Source of the DNA: Methyloferula stellata AR4 | Lineage (GTDB): Bacteria > Pseudomonadota > Alphaproteobacteria > Rhizobiales > Beijerinckiaceae | Length of the DNA stretch: 64,000 nucleotides | Assembly: GCF_000385335.1 (NCBI RefSeq) | Contig: NZ_ARWA01000001.1 | Location: 1,132,001 to 1,196,000, forward strand | Reading direction: 5' to 3' | In this document: positions 29,395 to 38,340 of the stretch, piece by piece | Layout: each line of letters starts with the position of its first letter | How positions within the stretch are numbered: the stretch's first letter is position 1 | Program-made: the position numbers and the translations under genes | Notes under the pieces: model-generated | The model's input: only the letters and a program-made list of their open reading frames with translations | The model's database searches: none | What the model was told of the DNA's origin: nothing

Positions 29395-29562
29395 TTTTGG
29401 GAACCTCTTGTTCGAGGTCCCCGTACCAAAAAGAAAAACCTTTATATATCGGGTGTACTGTTCGAAAACCGATCAGCTTCTTCTATCGTGATATAGACAC
29501 AACAATGACGCGCCGTATGACACATTGTAGCGCATTTGTAACATATTGATTATATGCGGATT

Positions 29563-29602
29563 ATTGTTGCGAGTCGGTTTTGCTTCTTCGACTCGCAACA
29601 AT
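29563..29602. terminator. Strong hairpin downstream of leuB
   Basis: ATTGTTGCGAGTCG (29563-29576) pairs perfectly with CGACTCGCAACAAT (29589-29602), a 14-bp stem. It is 30 bp past the leuB stop. There is no U tract on the leuB strand, so termination is plausible but not proven. The surrounding 29395-29631 is AT-rich and holds no gene. Confidence 0.55.
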
Positions 29603-29631
29603 GTGAGAAAACATAAATTCGGCTTTAAATA

Positions 29632-30738
29632 TTAGGCCGTTTGCAGCGCGGCGAGGATCGCATCGCCCATCTGAGAGGTCGAAACGGCGTCGCCCTTCTC
29701 ACCCTTGATGTCGGCGGTGCGCAGACCCTTGTCGAGAACGCTCGATATCGCTTTCTCGATCTTATCCGCAGCTTCGATGAGCCCGAAGGAATAGCGTAGC
29801 GCCATGCCGAAGGATGCGATCATCGCGATCGGATTGGCGATGCCTTTGCCGGCGATATCGGGCGCCGATCCATGCACGGGCTCGTAGAGCGCCTTGCGCT
29901 GGCCGGTCTTCTGATCGACCTCGCCCAGCGAAGCCGACGGCAGCATGCCGAGCGAACCGGTCAGCATCGAGGCGATATCCGAGAGAATGTCGCCGAAGAG
30001 ATTGTCCGTGACGATGACGTCGAATTGCTTCGGCCGCCGCACGAGCTGCATGCCGAGCGAGTCGGCAAGCTGATGCTCGCATTCGACATCCTTATAGTCA
30101 CGCGCGTGCAGCGCGATCACGGTCTCGTACCAGAGAAGGCCGGACTTCATCACATTATGCTTTTCGGATGAGGTCACCTTGTTGCGGCGCTTGCGCGCGA
30201 GCTCGAAGGCGACGCGGGCGATGCGCTCGATCTCGTAAGTGTCGTAGACCTGGGTATCGATGGCGCGCCTCTGGCCATTGCCGAGATCGATGATCTGTTT
30301 CGGCTCGCCGAAATAGACGCCGCCGGTCAATTCGCGCACGATCATGATGTCGAGCCCGTCGACCAGTTCGCGCTTGAGCGATGAGGCATCCGCGAGCGCC
30401 GGATAGCAGATGGCGGGACGCAGATTGGCGAAAAGCTGCATGTCCTTGCGCAGGCGCAAAAGGCCGGCCTCGGGGCGCACGTCATAGGGAACACCATCCC
30501 ATTTCGGGCCGCCGACGGCGCCGAGCAGCACCGCGTCCGCGGCCTGAGCGAGCGCCACGTCGGAATCTGAAATCGCCTTGCCATGCGCATCGTAGGCGCA
30601 GCCGCCGACAAGGCCCTTTTCGAATTCGAACGCGGCAATGCCTTCCTTGGTGAACCATTGGGCGATCTTTTCGACTTCCGCCATGACTTCGACGCCGATG
30701 CCGTCGCCGGGAAGGATGAGAAGCTTATATGTGGCCAA
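29632..30738 (-). CDS. leuB: 3-Isopropylmalate dehydrogenase
   Basis: 368 residues, full length. Opening [28 protein letters not shown], the substrate-binding [15 protein letters not shown], and [28 protein letters not shown] with metal-binding aspartates. It oxidises 3-isopropylmalate in leucine synthesis. It is monocistronic here; leuCD are not in the window. Confidence 0.97.
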   Translation of the reverse strand: MATYKLLILPGDGIGVEVMAEVEKIAQWFTKEGIAAFEFEKGLVGGCAYDAHGKAISDSDVALAQAADAVLLGAVGGPKWDGVPYDVRPEAGLLRLRKDMQLFANLRPAICYPALADASSLKRELVDGLDIMIVRELTGGVYFGEPKQIIDLGNGQRRAIDTQVYDTYEIERIARVAFELARKRRNKVTSSEKHNVMKSGLLWYETVIALHARDYKDVECEHQLADSLGMQLVRRPKQFDVIVTDNLFGDILSDIASMLTGSLGMLPSASLGEVDQKTGQRKALYEPVHGSAPDIAGKGIANPIAMIASFGMALRYSFGLIEAADKIEKAISSVLDKGLRTADIKGEKGDAVSTSQMGDAILAALQTA

Positions 30739-30986
30739 TTTTTACTCCTGCTTTTGGCGGGCTTTTAAGCAGGTTGGGGGGAAGGGGGCAAGGCGGCATC
30801 CCAGCCCGGCGGTCCTGCCTCGGGGCGCGTTTTTTTGCGGTGTCGCGCGCAGGCGGCATTGTTCCCGATCCATGTCCTTTCGAAAAGCTGCGATCGTCGC
30901 CCGGGTGGGCAAGGCGCCCGATTGTGCCTTTGTCGCGCCGGGCTGGCGCCCCGTTCAAGGAGCGAAGGAAAGGTCATTTTTATAAG

Positions 30987-31023
30987 TGATAAATATTGAC
31001 ATTTATCAGTCATTAGTTATTTT
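30987..31023 (+). promoter_or_regulatory. Predicted promoter with overlapping TetR-type operator
   Basis: TGATAAAT (30987-30994) and ATTTATCA (31001-31008) form a perfect inverted repeat with a 6-base spacer. A consensus -35 box TTGACA (30996-31001) lies inside it, and TATTTT (31018-31023) is a fair -10 box after 16 bp. A repressor bound here would block RNA polymerase. The natural candidate is the TetR protein encoded last in the same operon. Confidence 0.68.
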
Positions 31024-31059
31024 TGCTCTTATGGTCTGGGCTGCTTCGGAGAGGGCGCC

Positions 31060-32166
31060 ATGTTCCAACGAGCTCGTTTTGCTGCGATCGTCTTTCGCCT
31101 TAGCCTTGTTATTGTTCCTGCTTTAGTCCTTTCCGCCTGCGGCGAAGCCAAGAGCGATGTCACTGAGATCAAGCCCGATCGGCCGGTTCTGGTGACGCAG
31201 GTTCACTACGCGCCGGAAACGCCGGCCCGGTCCTTCGATGCCTCGGTCCGGCCTCGGATCGAAACCGATCAAGGATTTCGGGTTTCGGGCAAGGTCGCGC
31301 GTCGGCTGGTGGACGTTGGCGATACGGTCGCCCCGGGCCAGGCGCTCGGCACGCTCGATGATACAGACTTGAATCTGCAGCTCGAGCAGGCACGAGCGGA
31401 AGCCGGCGCCGCCAAAATTTCGCTTGAGCAAGCGGCTGCGGATGAAGCGCGCGGCGCGGAATTGCGCCGTGCCGGCTGGACGTCGCAAGCCGCCTTCGAC
31501 AAATTGCGCTCCGCCGCCGAAGAGGCGCGCGGGCGTGACCGCCGGGCGCAGCGCGCCGTGGAACTGGCAACCAATTCGGTCGCCTATTCGATTCTAAAGG
31601 CCGATTCGGCAGGCGTGGTTACGGCAACTTTCATCGAACCGGGCCAGGTCGTCGCCGTCGGACAGGCCGCTATCCGCGTCGCCAAGCTCGGCGAAAAGGA
31701 AGCCGTGATCGCGGCGCCGGAATCCTTGCTCGATCTGGTCCGTCGCGGCGAGGCACGCGTCACTTTATGGTCCGCACCGAACCATAGCTATCAAGCACGT
31801 TTGCGCGAGCTTGCGCCGGCTGCCGATGCGACGACACGAACCTATGCCGCGCGGTTTTCATTGCCGGATGCCGATGACGCGGTGGCGCTCGGTATGAGCG
31901 CGACGCTCACCTTGCGCGATCTTCATGGCGCGCCGGCGGCGAAAGTTCCCCTCAGCGCCTTGTTCAATCAAGGCGCTGGCCCAGCCCTTTGGGTGGTCGA
32001 GGCCGATGGAACGCTTCAACTGAAACACGTCACTGTCACGCGCTACGACGGCGATTGGGCCTATGTGGCGGATGGTGTCGATGAAGGCGTGTCGATCGTC
32101 ACGCTCGGCGTTCAGAAGCTCGACCCGCACGAGAAGGTGCGCGTCGTAAGCCGGCTCGGTTCATAA
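31060..32166 (+). CDS. RND efflux periplasmic adaptor lipoprotein
   Basis: 368 residues. Lipoprotein signal with lipobox LSAC at about residues 24-27. Membrane-fusion fold: barrel-sandwich opening FRVSGKVARRLVDVGDTVAPGQALGTLDD, alpha-helical hairpin, return strand SAGVVTATFIEPGQVVAVGQ. GGAGAGGG precedes the ATG at 31060. It is the first gene of a three-gene unit (adaptor, pump, regulator). It differs from the MdtA-like adaptor at 11.2 kb, which is anchored by a transmembrane helix. Confidence 0.9.
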   Translation: MFQRARFAAIVFRLSLVIVPALVLSACGEAKSDVTEIKPDRPVLVTQVHYAPETPARSFDASVRPRIETDQGFRVSGKVARRLVDVGDTVAPGQALGTLDDTDLNLQLEQARAEAGAAKISLEQAAADEARGAELRRAGWTSQAAFDKLRSAAEEARGRDRRAQRAVELATNSVAYSILKADSAGVVTATFIEPGQVVAVGQAAIRVAKLGEKEAVIAAPESLLDLVRRGEARVTLWSAPNHSYQARLRELAPAADATTRTYAARFSLPDADDAVALGMSATLTLRDLHGAPAAKVPLSALFNQGAGPALWVVEADGTLQLKHVTVTRYDGDWAYVADGVDEGVSIVTLGVQKLDPHEKVRVVSRLGS

Positions 32167-32249
32167 AGCGCGAGCCCTGAAGGCGCGGGCCCTTCGAATG
32201 GGCTTGCGCGACAGCGATGTTTTTCCGTTTGAATATTTAGAGGTGGATC

Positions 32250-35200
32250 ATGCGCAAGCTGAACCTGTCCGAATGGGCCGTCCATCATCAAGCTCTCGTG
32301 CTGTTCTTGATTATCGTTCTCGGGATTGGCGGCGCCTTCTCTTATATGAAGCTCGGCCGCGCGGAAGATCCGTCCTTTACGATCAAGATCGCCGTCGTCA
32401 CGGCCATTTGGCCCGGCGCGACGGCCGAGGAAATGCAGAACCAGGTGGCGGATCCGATCGAGAAGAAGGCGCAGGAGCTGCCCTTTTTCGACAGGGTGCA
32501 GACCTATTCGAAACCGTCTTTCACCGCGATGCAGGTCTTTTTCAAGGACACGACGCCGCCGGCACAGATCCCCTATCTCTTCTATCTGTTGCGCAAGAAG
32601 CTGGCCGATGCGCAAGGCTCGCTTCCGCAAGGCCTCATCGGCCCGAGCGTCAACGACGAATATGGCGACGTCGATTCCGTCCTCTATACGATATCCGGCA
32701 AGGGCACCGATTATGCGCAATTGAAGAAGATCGCGGAGAATATGCGCCAGCGGCTTCTCAAAGTGCCGGATGTCGTGAAGGTGAATATGTATGGCGTCCA
32801 GGACCAGAAAATCTTCGTGGATTTCAGTCAGGCCAAGCTCGCCAATCTCAATTTGCAGCCGCAATCGATCTTCGACTCGCTTGCGAAGCAGAATGCGGTC
32901 AATGCGTCGGGTGTCGTCGAGACGCAATCCGCCCGCGTGCCTATGCGCATCACCGGCGCCCTCGTCGGCGCGGCGGCCGTGGCCGAGACGCCCGTTGAAG
33001 CCAATGGGCGTGTTTTCCGGCTCGGCGACATAGCGAATGTAACGGACGGGTTTGAAGATCCGCCAAGCTTTCTCTTGCGGCAAAGGGGTGAACCTTCGCT
33101 TGCGCTCGGCGTCGTCATGGCCAAAGGCGGCAATCTCATCACGCTGGGCGATGCGCTGAAAAGCGCGATGGCGGAGATCACCGCGCAGCTCCCGGTCGGC
33201 ATCGATATCGAGCAGATCGCCGATCAGCCGAAGGTGGTCCAGACCGCTATCGGCGAATTCACCCGCTCCTTCACCGAGGCCCTTGTCATCGTCCTCGTCG
33301 TAAGCTTCCTCTCGCTTGGCTGGCGGACCGGCATCGTGGTCGCGGTTTCCGTGCCTCTCGTGCTCGCCATCGTCTTCATCATCATGAGCGCGATGGGGCT
33401 CGATCTGCATCGCATCACACTCGGGGCGTTGATTATCGCGCTCGGGCTGCTCGTCGACGACGCGATCATCGCCGTCGAAATGATGGTCGTCAAAATGGAG
33501 CAGGGCGTCGATCGCCTGAAGGCTGCGACTTTCGCCTGGGACTCGACCGCTTTCCCCATGCTGACCGGCACGCTTGTGACGGCGGCGGGCTTCCTCCCCG
33601 TCGGCTTCGCGGCCTCCTCGACCGGGGAATATGCCGGCGGCATTTTCTGGGTCGTGATGATCGCGCTTCTCGCTTCCTGGATCGTCGCGGTCGTCTTCAC
33701 GCCTTATCTCGGCGTGAAGCTTCTTCCCGATTTCGCAAAGCACGGGCATCGCGATCCGGACGCCATCTATGACACGCGGATGTATCGCGGGCTGCGCTCA
33801 TTGGTGCGCTGGTGCATCAAACAACGCATGATCGTCGTCGCGGCGACTGGCGGGATTTTCGCGCTCGCGGTCGTGGGCTTTGGCCATGTCCAGCAGCAGT
33901 TTTTCCCTTTGTCGGAACGGCCCGAGCTCTTCCTGCAATTACGTCTGCCGGAAGGCACGGCGATTGGCACAACCCTCGGCATCACGAAAGAGGCCGAAAA
34001 GCTCATAGCCGACGATCCCGATATCGAAACTTACACGGCCTATGTCGGTCAGGGCTCGCCACGTTTCTGGCTGGGGCTGAACCCGCAGCTTCCCGATGAA
34101 TCTTATGCGGAGATCGTCATCGTCGCCCGCGATATAGAGGCGCGTGAACGTCTCAAGACGAAACTCGAAGCCGCAGCGGCTGCGGGCGCGCTCAATGCGG
34201 CACGCGTGCGCGTCGATCGTTTCAACTTCGGGCCGCCTGTCGGTTTCCCGGTGCAGTTTCGCGTCATCGGCCCAGATCCGAACACCGTCCGCGGTGTTGC
34301 CTATCAAGTGCGCGACGTCATGCGCGCCAATCCGAAGGTGGTCGAGCCGCAGCTCGATTGGAACGAACAAGAACCATCGGTGCGCCTGGTGCTCGATCAG
34401 GATCGTGCGCGCGCGCTTGGTCTCAATCCGCAAGACGTCGCCAACACGCTTCAGATGCTGTTATCGGGCGTCACCGTGACCACGGTCCGCGAGGGCATCG
34501 AGAAGGTCGATGTGGTGGCGCGGGCGATCAAGTCGGAACGTGCCGATCTCGGCCATATAGGCGATCTCGCGATCACCTCACGCAATGGTGTTCCGGTTCC
34601 GCTCGCGCAGGTGGCGAAGATCGTCTACGGCCACGAGGAGCCGATTCTCTGGCGCCGCAGCCGCGATATGGCGATTACCGTGCGCTCCGATGTCGTCGAC
34701 GGCGTCCAAGCGCCCGATGTTACAAATGAAATCTGGCCGGCCCTGGTGAAGATCCGCGCCGAGCTTGCGCCCGGCTATAGAATCGAGATCGGCGGCGCTA
34801 TAGAGGAGTCCGCCAAGGCCAATGCGTCGCTCTTCGCTGTCTTTCCCTATATGCTCGTTGCCATGCTGACGATTCTAATGCTGCAATTGCAAAGCTTTCC
34901 GCGCTTGGCCCTGGTGTTTCTCACGGCACCTTTGGGGCTGATCGGCGCATCGCTCGGGCTCAATCTCGCGCATCGGCCCTTCGGTTTCGTGGCGCTGCTC
35001 GGTCTCATCGCGCTCGCCGGCATGATCATGCGCAATACGGTGATTTTGGTCGATCAGATCGAGGACGACGTGAAGCGCGGACTGCCGCGCGGCGAGGCGA
35101 TCGTCGAGGCGACGGTCAGACGCGCGCGGCCCGTCGTGCTGACGGCATTGGCGGCCATCCTCGCCATGATTCCTCTGTCGCATTCGGCCTTCTGGGGTCC

Positions 35201-35384
35201 CATGGCGACGGTGATCATGGGCGGGCTCTTCGTCGCGACATTCCTGACGCTGCTCTTCCTGCCGGCGCTCTATTCGTTGTGGTTTCGCAAGAGCCTCGGT
35301 TCTCAGCCGGCAGCGCAGGACACCGAACCCTCACATCGAACCGGCGAGGCCATTCCCGGCCTCCCGGCCCTTTCCATGAAATAA
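32250..35384 (+). CDS. RND efflux pump permease
   Basis: 1044 residues with the RND layout. Opening SEWAVHHQALVLFLIIVLG, acidic pair in helix 4 (ALGLLVDDAIIAVEMMVVKME), and second-half motifs LIALAGMIMRNTVILVDQIE and RARPVVLTALAAILAMIPLS. GAGGTGG precedes the ATG at 32250. The gene is 83 bp after the adaptor and 6 bp before the TetR gene. It is more divergent from AcrB than the MdtBC pair; the cargo is unknown. No outer-membrane channel is encoded in this unit, so it may borrow one. Confidence 0.92.
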   Translation: MRKLNLSEWAVHHQALVLFLIIVLGIGGAFSYMKLGRAEDPSFTIKIAVVTAIWPGATAEEMQNQVADPIEKKAQELPFFDRVQTYSKPSFTAMQVFFKDTTPPAQIPYLFYLLRKKLADAQGSLPQGLIGPSVNDEYGDVDSVLYTISGKGTDYAQLKKIAENMRQRLLKVPDVVKVNMYGVQDQKIFVDFSQAKLANLNLQPQSIFDSLAKQNAVNASGVVETQSARVPMRITGALVGAAAVAETPVEANGRVFRLGDIANVTDGFEDPPSFLLRQRGEPSLALGVVMAKGGNLITLGDALKSAMAEITAQLPVGIDIEQIADQPKVVQTAIGEFTRSFTEALVIVLVVSFLSLGWRTGIVVAVSVPLVLAIVFIIMSAMGLDLHRITLGALIIALGLLVDDAIIAVEMMVVKMEQGVDRLKAATFAWDSTAFPMLTGTLVTAAGFLPVGFAASSTGEYAGGIFWVVMIALLASWIVAVVFTPYLGVKLLPDFAKHGHRDPDAIYDTRMYRGLRSLVRWCIKQRMIVVAATGGIFALAVVGFGHVQQQFFPLSERPELFLQLRLPEGTAIGTTLGITKEAEKLIADDPDIETYTAYVGQGSPRFWLGLNPQLPDESYAEIVIVARDIEARERLKTKLEAAAAAGALNAARVRVDRFNFGPPVGFPVQFRVIGPDPNTVRGVAYQVRDVMRANPKVVEPQLDWNEQEPSVRLVLDQDRARALGLNPQDVANTLQMLLSGVTVTTVREGIEKVDVVARAIKSERADLGHIGDLAITSRNGVPVPLAQVAKIVYGHEEPILWRRSRDMAITVRSDVVDGVQAPDVTNEIWPALVKIRAELAPGYRIEIGGAIEESAKANASLFAVFPYMLVAMLTILMLQLQSFPRLALVFLTAPLGLIGASLGLNLAHRPFGFVALLGLIALAGMIMRNTVILVDQIEDDVKRGLPRGEAIVEATVRRARPVVLTALAAILAMIPLSHSAFWGPMATVIMGGLFVATFLTLLFLPALYSLWFRKSLGSQPAAQDTEPSHRTGEAIPGLPALSMK

Positions 35385-35390
35385 GGTCCC

Positions 35391-35984
35391 ATGAACGTCG
35401 CCGCCGAAGCCAAAGAGAAAGATACGCGCCAGCGCATCGTCGAGACAGCCGAACGCCTTTTCCGGCAGCTCGGCTTTCAAAAGACGACCGTCGCCGATAT
35501 TGCGCGCGAGCTTGGCATGTCGTCGGCCAATGTCTATCGCTTCTTCGGCGCCAAATCCGAGATCAACGAAGCGGTCTGCCGGCTCTTGATGGGCGAGGTC
35601 GAGCAGGCCGCCGAAGAGATCGCGGCCGAAAAGACCAGTGCGTCCGACCGGTTGCGCAAGCTTGTCCACACCGTCAACCAGATGAGCGGGGAACGCTATA
35701 TCGGCGATCGCAAGCTGCATGAAATGGTCGCCGTCGCATTGAGCGACAATTGGCCGATCATTGTCGGCCATATAGAACATATGGGCGCGATCTACGGCAA
35801 GATCATCGCTGACGGCGTCGCAAAGGGCGAGTTCGAACCCTGCGATATCGAGACGGCGGCCAAACTCGTCCATACCGCGACAATCCGCTACTGCCATCCG
35901 CGCCTGATGGTCGAATGCGCGGATGTGCCTTCGCCGAGCCTTGATGAGATGGTCGATTTTTGCCTGAGAGCTCTGGCCAAATAA
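35391..35984 (+). CDS. TetR-family transcriptional regulator
   Basis: 197 residues. The N-terminal TetR helix-turn-helix spans about residues 11-57 (TRQRIVETAERLFRQLGF, TTVADIARELGMSSANVYRFF). The C-terminal ligand domain is helical. Encoded 6 bp after the pump, so it is probably co-expressed and autoregulated; the inverted repeat at 30987-31008 is the likely target. Ligand unknown. Confidence 0.92.
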   Translation: MNVAAEAKEKDTRQRIVETAERLFRQLGFQKTTVADIARELGMSSANVYRFFGAKSEINEAVCRLLMGEVEQAAEEIAAEKTSASDRLRKLVHTVNQMSGERYIGDRKLHEMVAVALSDNWPIIVGHIEHMGAIYGKIIADGVAKGEFEPCDIETAAKLVHTATIRYCHPRLMVECADVPSPSLDEMVDFCLRALAK

Positions 35985-35996
35985 TACTCCTCCGGA

Positions 35997-36025
35997 CGTC
36001 ATGGCCGGGCTTGACCCGGCCATCC
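35997..36025. repeat. Hairpin repeat (ATGGCCGGGCTTGACCCGGCCAT family)
   Basis: ATGGCCGGG and CCCGGCCAT arms around CTTGA, 12 bp after the TetR stop. Same family as 28518-28598. It may stabilise or end the efflux transcript. Confidence 0.75.
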
Positions 36026-36068
36026 AAGCGCTGAAGGCGGTATTAAAGCTTCGCGCCGAACCCGCGCA

Positions 36069-36229
36069 GTTCAAAGACCGCTATTCATCTCTTGGCGGCA
36101 AGCATGGCGAGCGGATCGCTCTGGTCAATGACGAGCCTTTGGCTCGCCGCCTTCGGCGGTCGCGAAGCGATCATTGACAAAAGCGCATCCGTCTCGCCGA
36201 AAATCTCCGCCATCGGATGAATGGCGAAA
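36069..36229. repeat. Structured 160-bp direct repeat, copy 1
   Basis: Begins GTTCAAAGACCGC and ends GATGAATGGCGAAA, as does copy 2 at 36922-37084 in the same orientation. Inside, GTCAATGA and TCATTGAC form an outer stem enclosing a CGAGCC/GGCTCG hairpin, a CGCC/GGCG hairpin and a small CGC/GCG hairpin. On the minus strand it reads as a short open tail ending in IDQSDPLAMLAAKR, so a decayed coding fragment is another possibility. Confidence 0.75.
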
Positions 36230-36276
36230 TCCGATATGCCGCCACCGGACGCGCAGGCATAGCAGCGACGCTCTGC

Positions 36277-36747
36277 CTATTGGACGAATGCGCTTGCTTC
36301 CAGCGTCCAGATCCATTGCCGCGGCGGCGCCTTGCAATCGCCGATCGGTTTGTTGTCGGAACAGGCGCCACGTACCGGCTCGGACTCAAGACTGTAGAAA
36401 AACCGTTCTGCGTCTTTCGCAAATCCCTTGACGGTGCTGTACGGCCCGTCAGCATCCTGCTCCGGCAAGTGCTTCCAACCCGCGAGGCTGTTCTCGATCT
36501 TGTCCTGAGCGGCGACGAAACCGATCGTCAAGCCACGCGCCTTGCCGGATAGGAGGCAGGCGCTCCCATGCAGCCCATCGGGAAGTTTCGGTGCAGCGAC
36601 CTTCGTCTTAAGCGGCAGGCCGATGGCGGCGCTGACAGCCTTGGCAAGTGCCGCGCATTCGTCCTGCGCAATGGGCTTGACCTCGGCGTCCGCTGCGAAG
36701 GCCGGGATCGATGCCAGACAAATAAGAAGAACCAGGGCTTTTGACAT
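36277..36747 (-). CDS. Periplasmic protein of unknown function between the repeats
   Basis: 156 residues from the ATG at 36747, which has GAAGGGG upstream; the longer frame to 37113 reads through repeat copy 2 and is rejected. Signal peptide MSKALVLLICLASIPAFA, then a small soluble domain with cysteines in DECAAL, SACLL, GACSDN and GDCKA, so two disulfides are possible. No family recognised. It lies between the two copies of the 160-bp repeat. Confidence 0.65.
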   Translation of the reverse strand: MSKALVLLICLASIPAFAADAEVKPIAQDECAALAKAVSAAIGLPLKTKVAAPKLPDGLHGSACLLSGKARGLTIGFVAAQDKIENSLAGWKHLPEQDADGPYSTVKGFAKDAERFFYSLESEPVRGACSDNKPIGDCKAPPRQWIWTLEASAFVQ

Positions 36748-36921
36748 GCGACGCCCCTTCACGTGCCTCCGGAAAATGCCGCGACCCGCTGACCTGAATT
36801 TAGCGCGGCGCACCGGTCTGCCCAGCTTTTCCGGCAGTAAGGTGAACAGCGGTCTATCCGAATTGCTTAAGATGAACGCCGGCGGCTGACAACGCGGCGC
36901 TGTTTCACCATTGATCGCGGT

Positions 36922-37084
36922 GTTCAAAGACCGCCATTCATCTTTTGGCAGTGAGCATGGCGAGCGGATCGCTTTGGTCAATGACGACCCATCGTAGATG
37001 GGTCGCCGCCGAAGGCGGTCTGAGATCATTGACAAAAGCGCATCCGCCTCGCTGAAACTGCCCGCCATCGGATGAATGGCGAAA
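36922..37084. repeat. Structured 160-bp direct repeat, copy 2
   Basis: Same ends and outer GTCAATGA/TCATTGAC stem as copy 1. The first inner hairpin here is CGACCCAT/ATGGGTCG instead of CGAGCC/GGCTCG: sequence differs but pairing is kept. The second hairpin keeps CGCC/GGCG with loop GAA in place of TTC. The rest of the gap from 36748 to 37234 contains no gene that can be supported. Confidence 0.75.
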
Positions 37085-37234
37085 ACTGACGTGTGGTTAG
37101 CGGGCAACTTCACAGGTTGAACCAGGGCGTTAGCTCGAATAACTCCCGGTGCCTACTAAGCCCATGGTCGGTCACGCCTTGAAGCGACATTCAGTATACT
37201 ATCGGCAAAGACGAGAGGCAGGATAGCCCATTTC

Positions 37235-38128
37235 ATGACGGACGAACCAGAGCAACGGTTTGAATCGGACATCTCATTTCGCTGCCCAAGTTGCGGTGAG
37301 CGGATTAGAACCTCGATCGAGGTGCCAGAGCCAGATTGGAGTAATGCTGAAAGTTCCTCTGATCTTGTATCCAATGATGTAAGTGAAATAAGCTGCACCG
37401 AATGCGGAGCAAGTTTTGAAGCAGATGTTTTTTACTCAGGATCTTCCTGCGAAGTAACTTTTCGTGATTACCCGAATGTTTTGGTGGCGGCTGATATACC
37501 ATTCTTTACGCCAGATCCGGACTACTACGTAAGCTGGTTTGCAGAACCCGCGCCTCCAGAACCTTACCTAAATTTTTTGAATGCATTCTTCGATATTGGC
37601 AATGTCTTACATAAACATGGAAATTTGGAAAGCGGCGGCGCCCTTATCAATCGAATGGTTTTCGCCCAATACCTTTCGGCCTTCGAAGCCTATCTTGCGG
37701 ATACATTGGTCCAAAGAGTCACAAAGGATATCAAACTTGTGCGAGAAATTCTGACATATGACCGAAATCTAAAAGACCAAAAATTCTCGCTTAAGGAAAT
37801 TTTAGAAGATCACGACATCGTCATGAAAGCAGTTAGAAAATATCTTCGAGAGACCGTTGTATATCACCGCATTGAGTTAGTTTCCGCGCTATACAAGATG
37901 GCTTTCGGAGTTAAATTGCTGGATGGGAAAGCTTCTGCCGACAAACTTGCGTTAGCGATAAGATATCGTCACGATTGTGTACACAGAAACGGTGTCGATA
38001 TTGATGGCAATTCGCTTACTGTTTTTACGGTGAATTATATCGCCGAGCTGTCGAAGTTGCTGCGTGCTATTGTTGATGATATCGAAAACCAGCTTGATCC
38101 AACCGAGCGGACGGGGTTCCTATTTTAG
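37235..38128 (+). CDS. Zinc-ribbon plus HEPN-domain protein (putative RNase/toxin)
   Basis: 297 residues. An N-terminal zinc ribbon is visible from two CxxC knuckles, Cys17/Cys20 and Cys54/Cys57. From about residue 112 the protein is helical; MVFAQYLSAFEAYLADTL and AIRYRHDCVHRNG (Arg245-x4-His250) match the helix and the R-x4-H catalytic motif of HEPN domains of the RiboL-PSP/MAE_28990 type. Such domains are often metal-independent RNases in toxin or phage-defence systems. The gene is much AT-richer than its surroundings (21 G/C of 60 bases at 37741-37800), pointing to horizontal transfer. No nucleotidyltransferase antitoxin is adjacent. Domain call fairly sure; function inferred. Confidence 0.75.
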   Translation: MTDEPEQRFESDISFRCPSCGERIRTSIEVPEPDWSNAESSSDLVSNDVSEISCTECGASFEADVFYSGSSCEVTFRDYPNVLVAADIPFFTPDPDYYVSWFAEPAPPEPYLNFLNAFFDIGNVLHKHGNLESGGALINRMVFAQYLSAFEAYLADTLVQRVTKDIKLVREILTYDRNLKDQKFSLKEILEDHDIVMKAVRKYLRETVVYHRIELVSALYKMAFGVKLLDGKASADKLALAIRYRHDCVHRNGVDIDGNSLTVFTVNYIAELSKLLRAIVDDIENQLDPTERTGFLF

Positions 38129-38240
38129 GAAATTCTCGGATCGCAAGTAGTACTGTGCAGAGCCGATCAAAAGATGAATTAAGCAACAATCGCCACGCGG
38201 CGATCTCGTCCGTGCACGAGGCCTCGGTAGGTGCCAATCC

Positions 38241-38334
38241 CTCCCTCGTTCGGAGAGGGTGGCCGCGTTAGCGGCCGGGTGGGGTTACCCCATCCGGCAT
38301 GCTTTGCATGACACCTTTCCCTTGCAGGGGAAGG
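38241..38334. repeat. Palindromic repeat cluster between the HEPN gene and acnA
   Basis: Includes CTCCCTCGTTCGGAGAG, GGCCGCGTTAGCGGCC, GGGGTTACCCC, ATGCTTTGCAT and CCTTTCCCTTGCAGGGGAAGG, a series of adjacent small hairpins. A related unit is at 57765-57855. It marks the end of the low-G+C patch. Confidence 0.75.
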
Positions 38335-38340
38335 ATTCGC

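Noticed and set aside
32112-33749. 545-residue open frame on the minus strand opposite the RND pump
   Set aside because: Arg/Asp/His-rich composition without motifs; it is the antisense shadow of the pump gene, which has clear RND motifs.
36069-36229. tRNA gene suggested by the three-arm structure
   Set aside because: No acceptor stem of seven pairs, no T-loop consensus and no anticodon arm of standard length.
36277-37113. Long version (278 aa) of the periplasmic protein
   Set aside because: The N-terminal 122 residues read through repeat copy 2; the internal ATG at 36747 has a ribosome site and opens a signal peptide.
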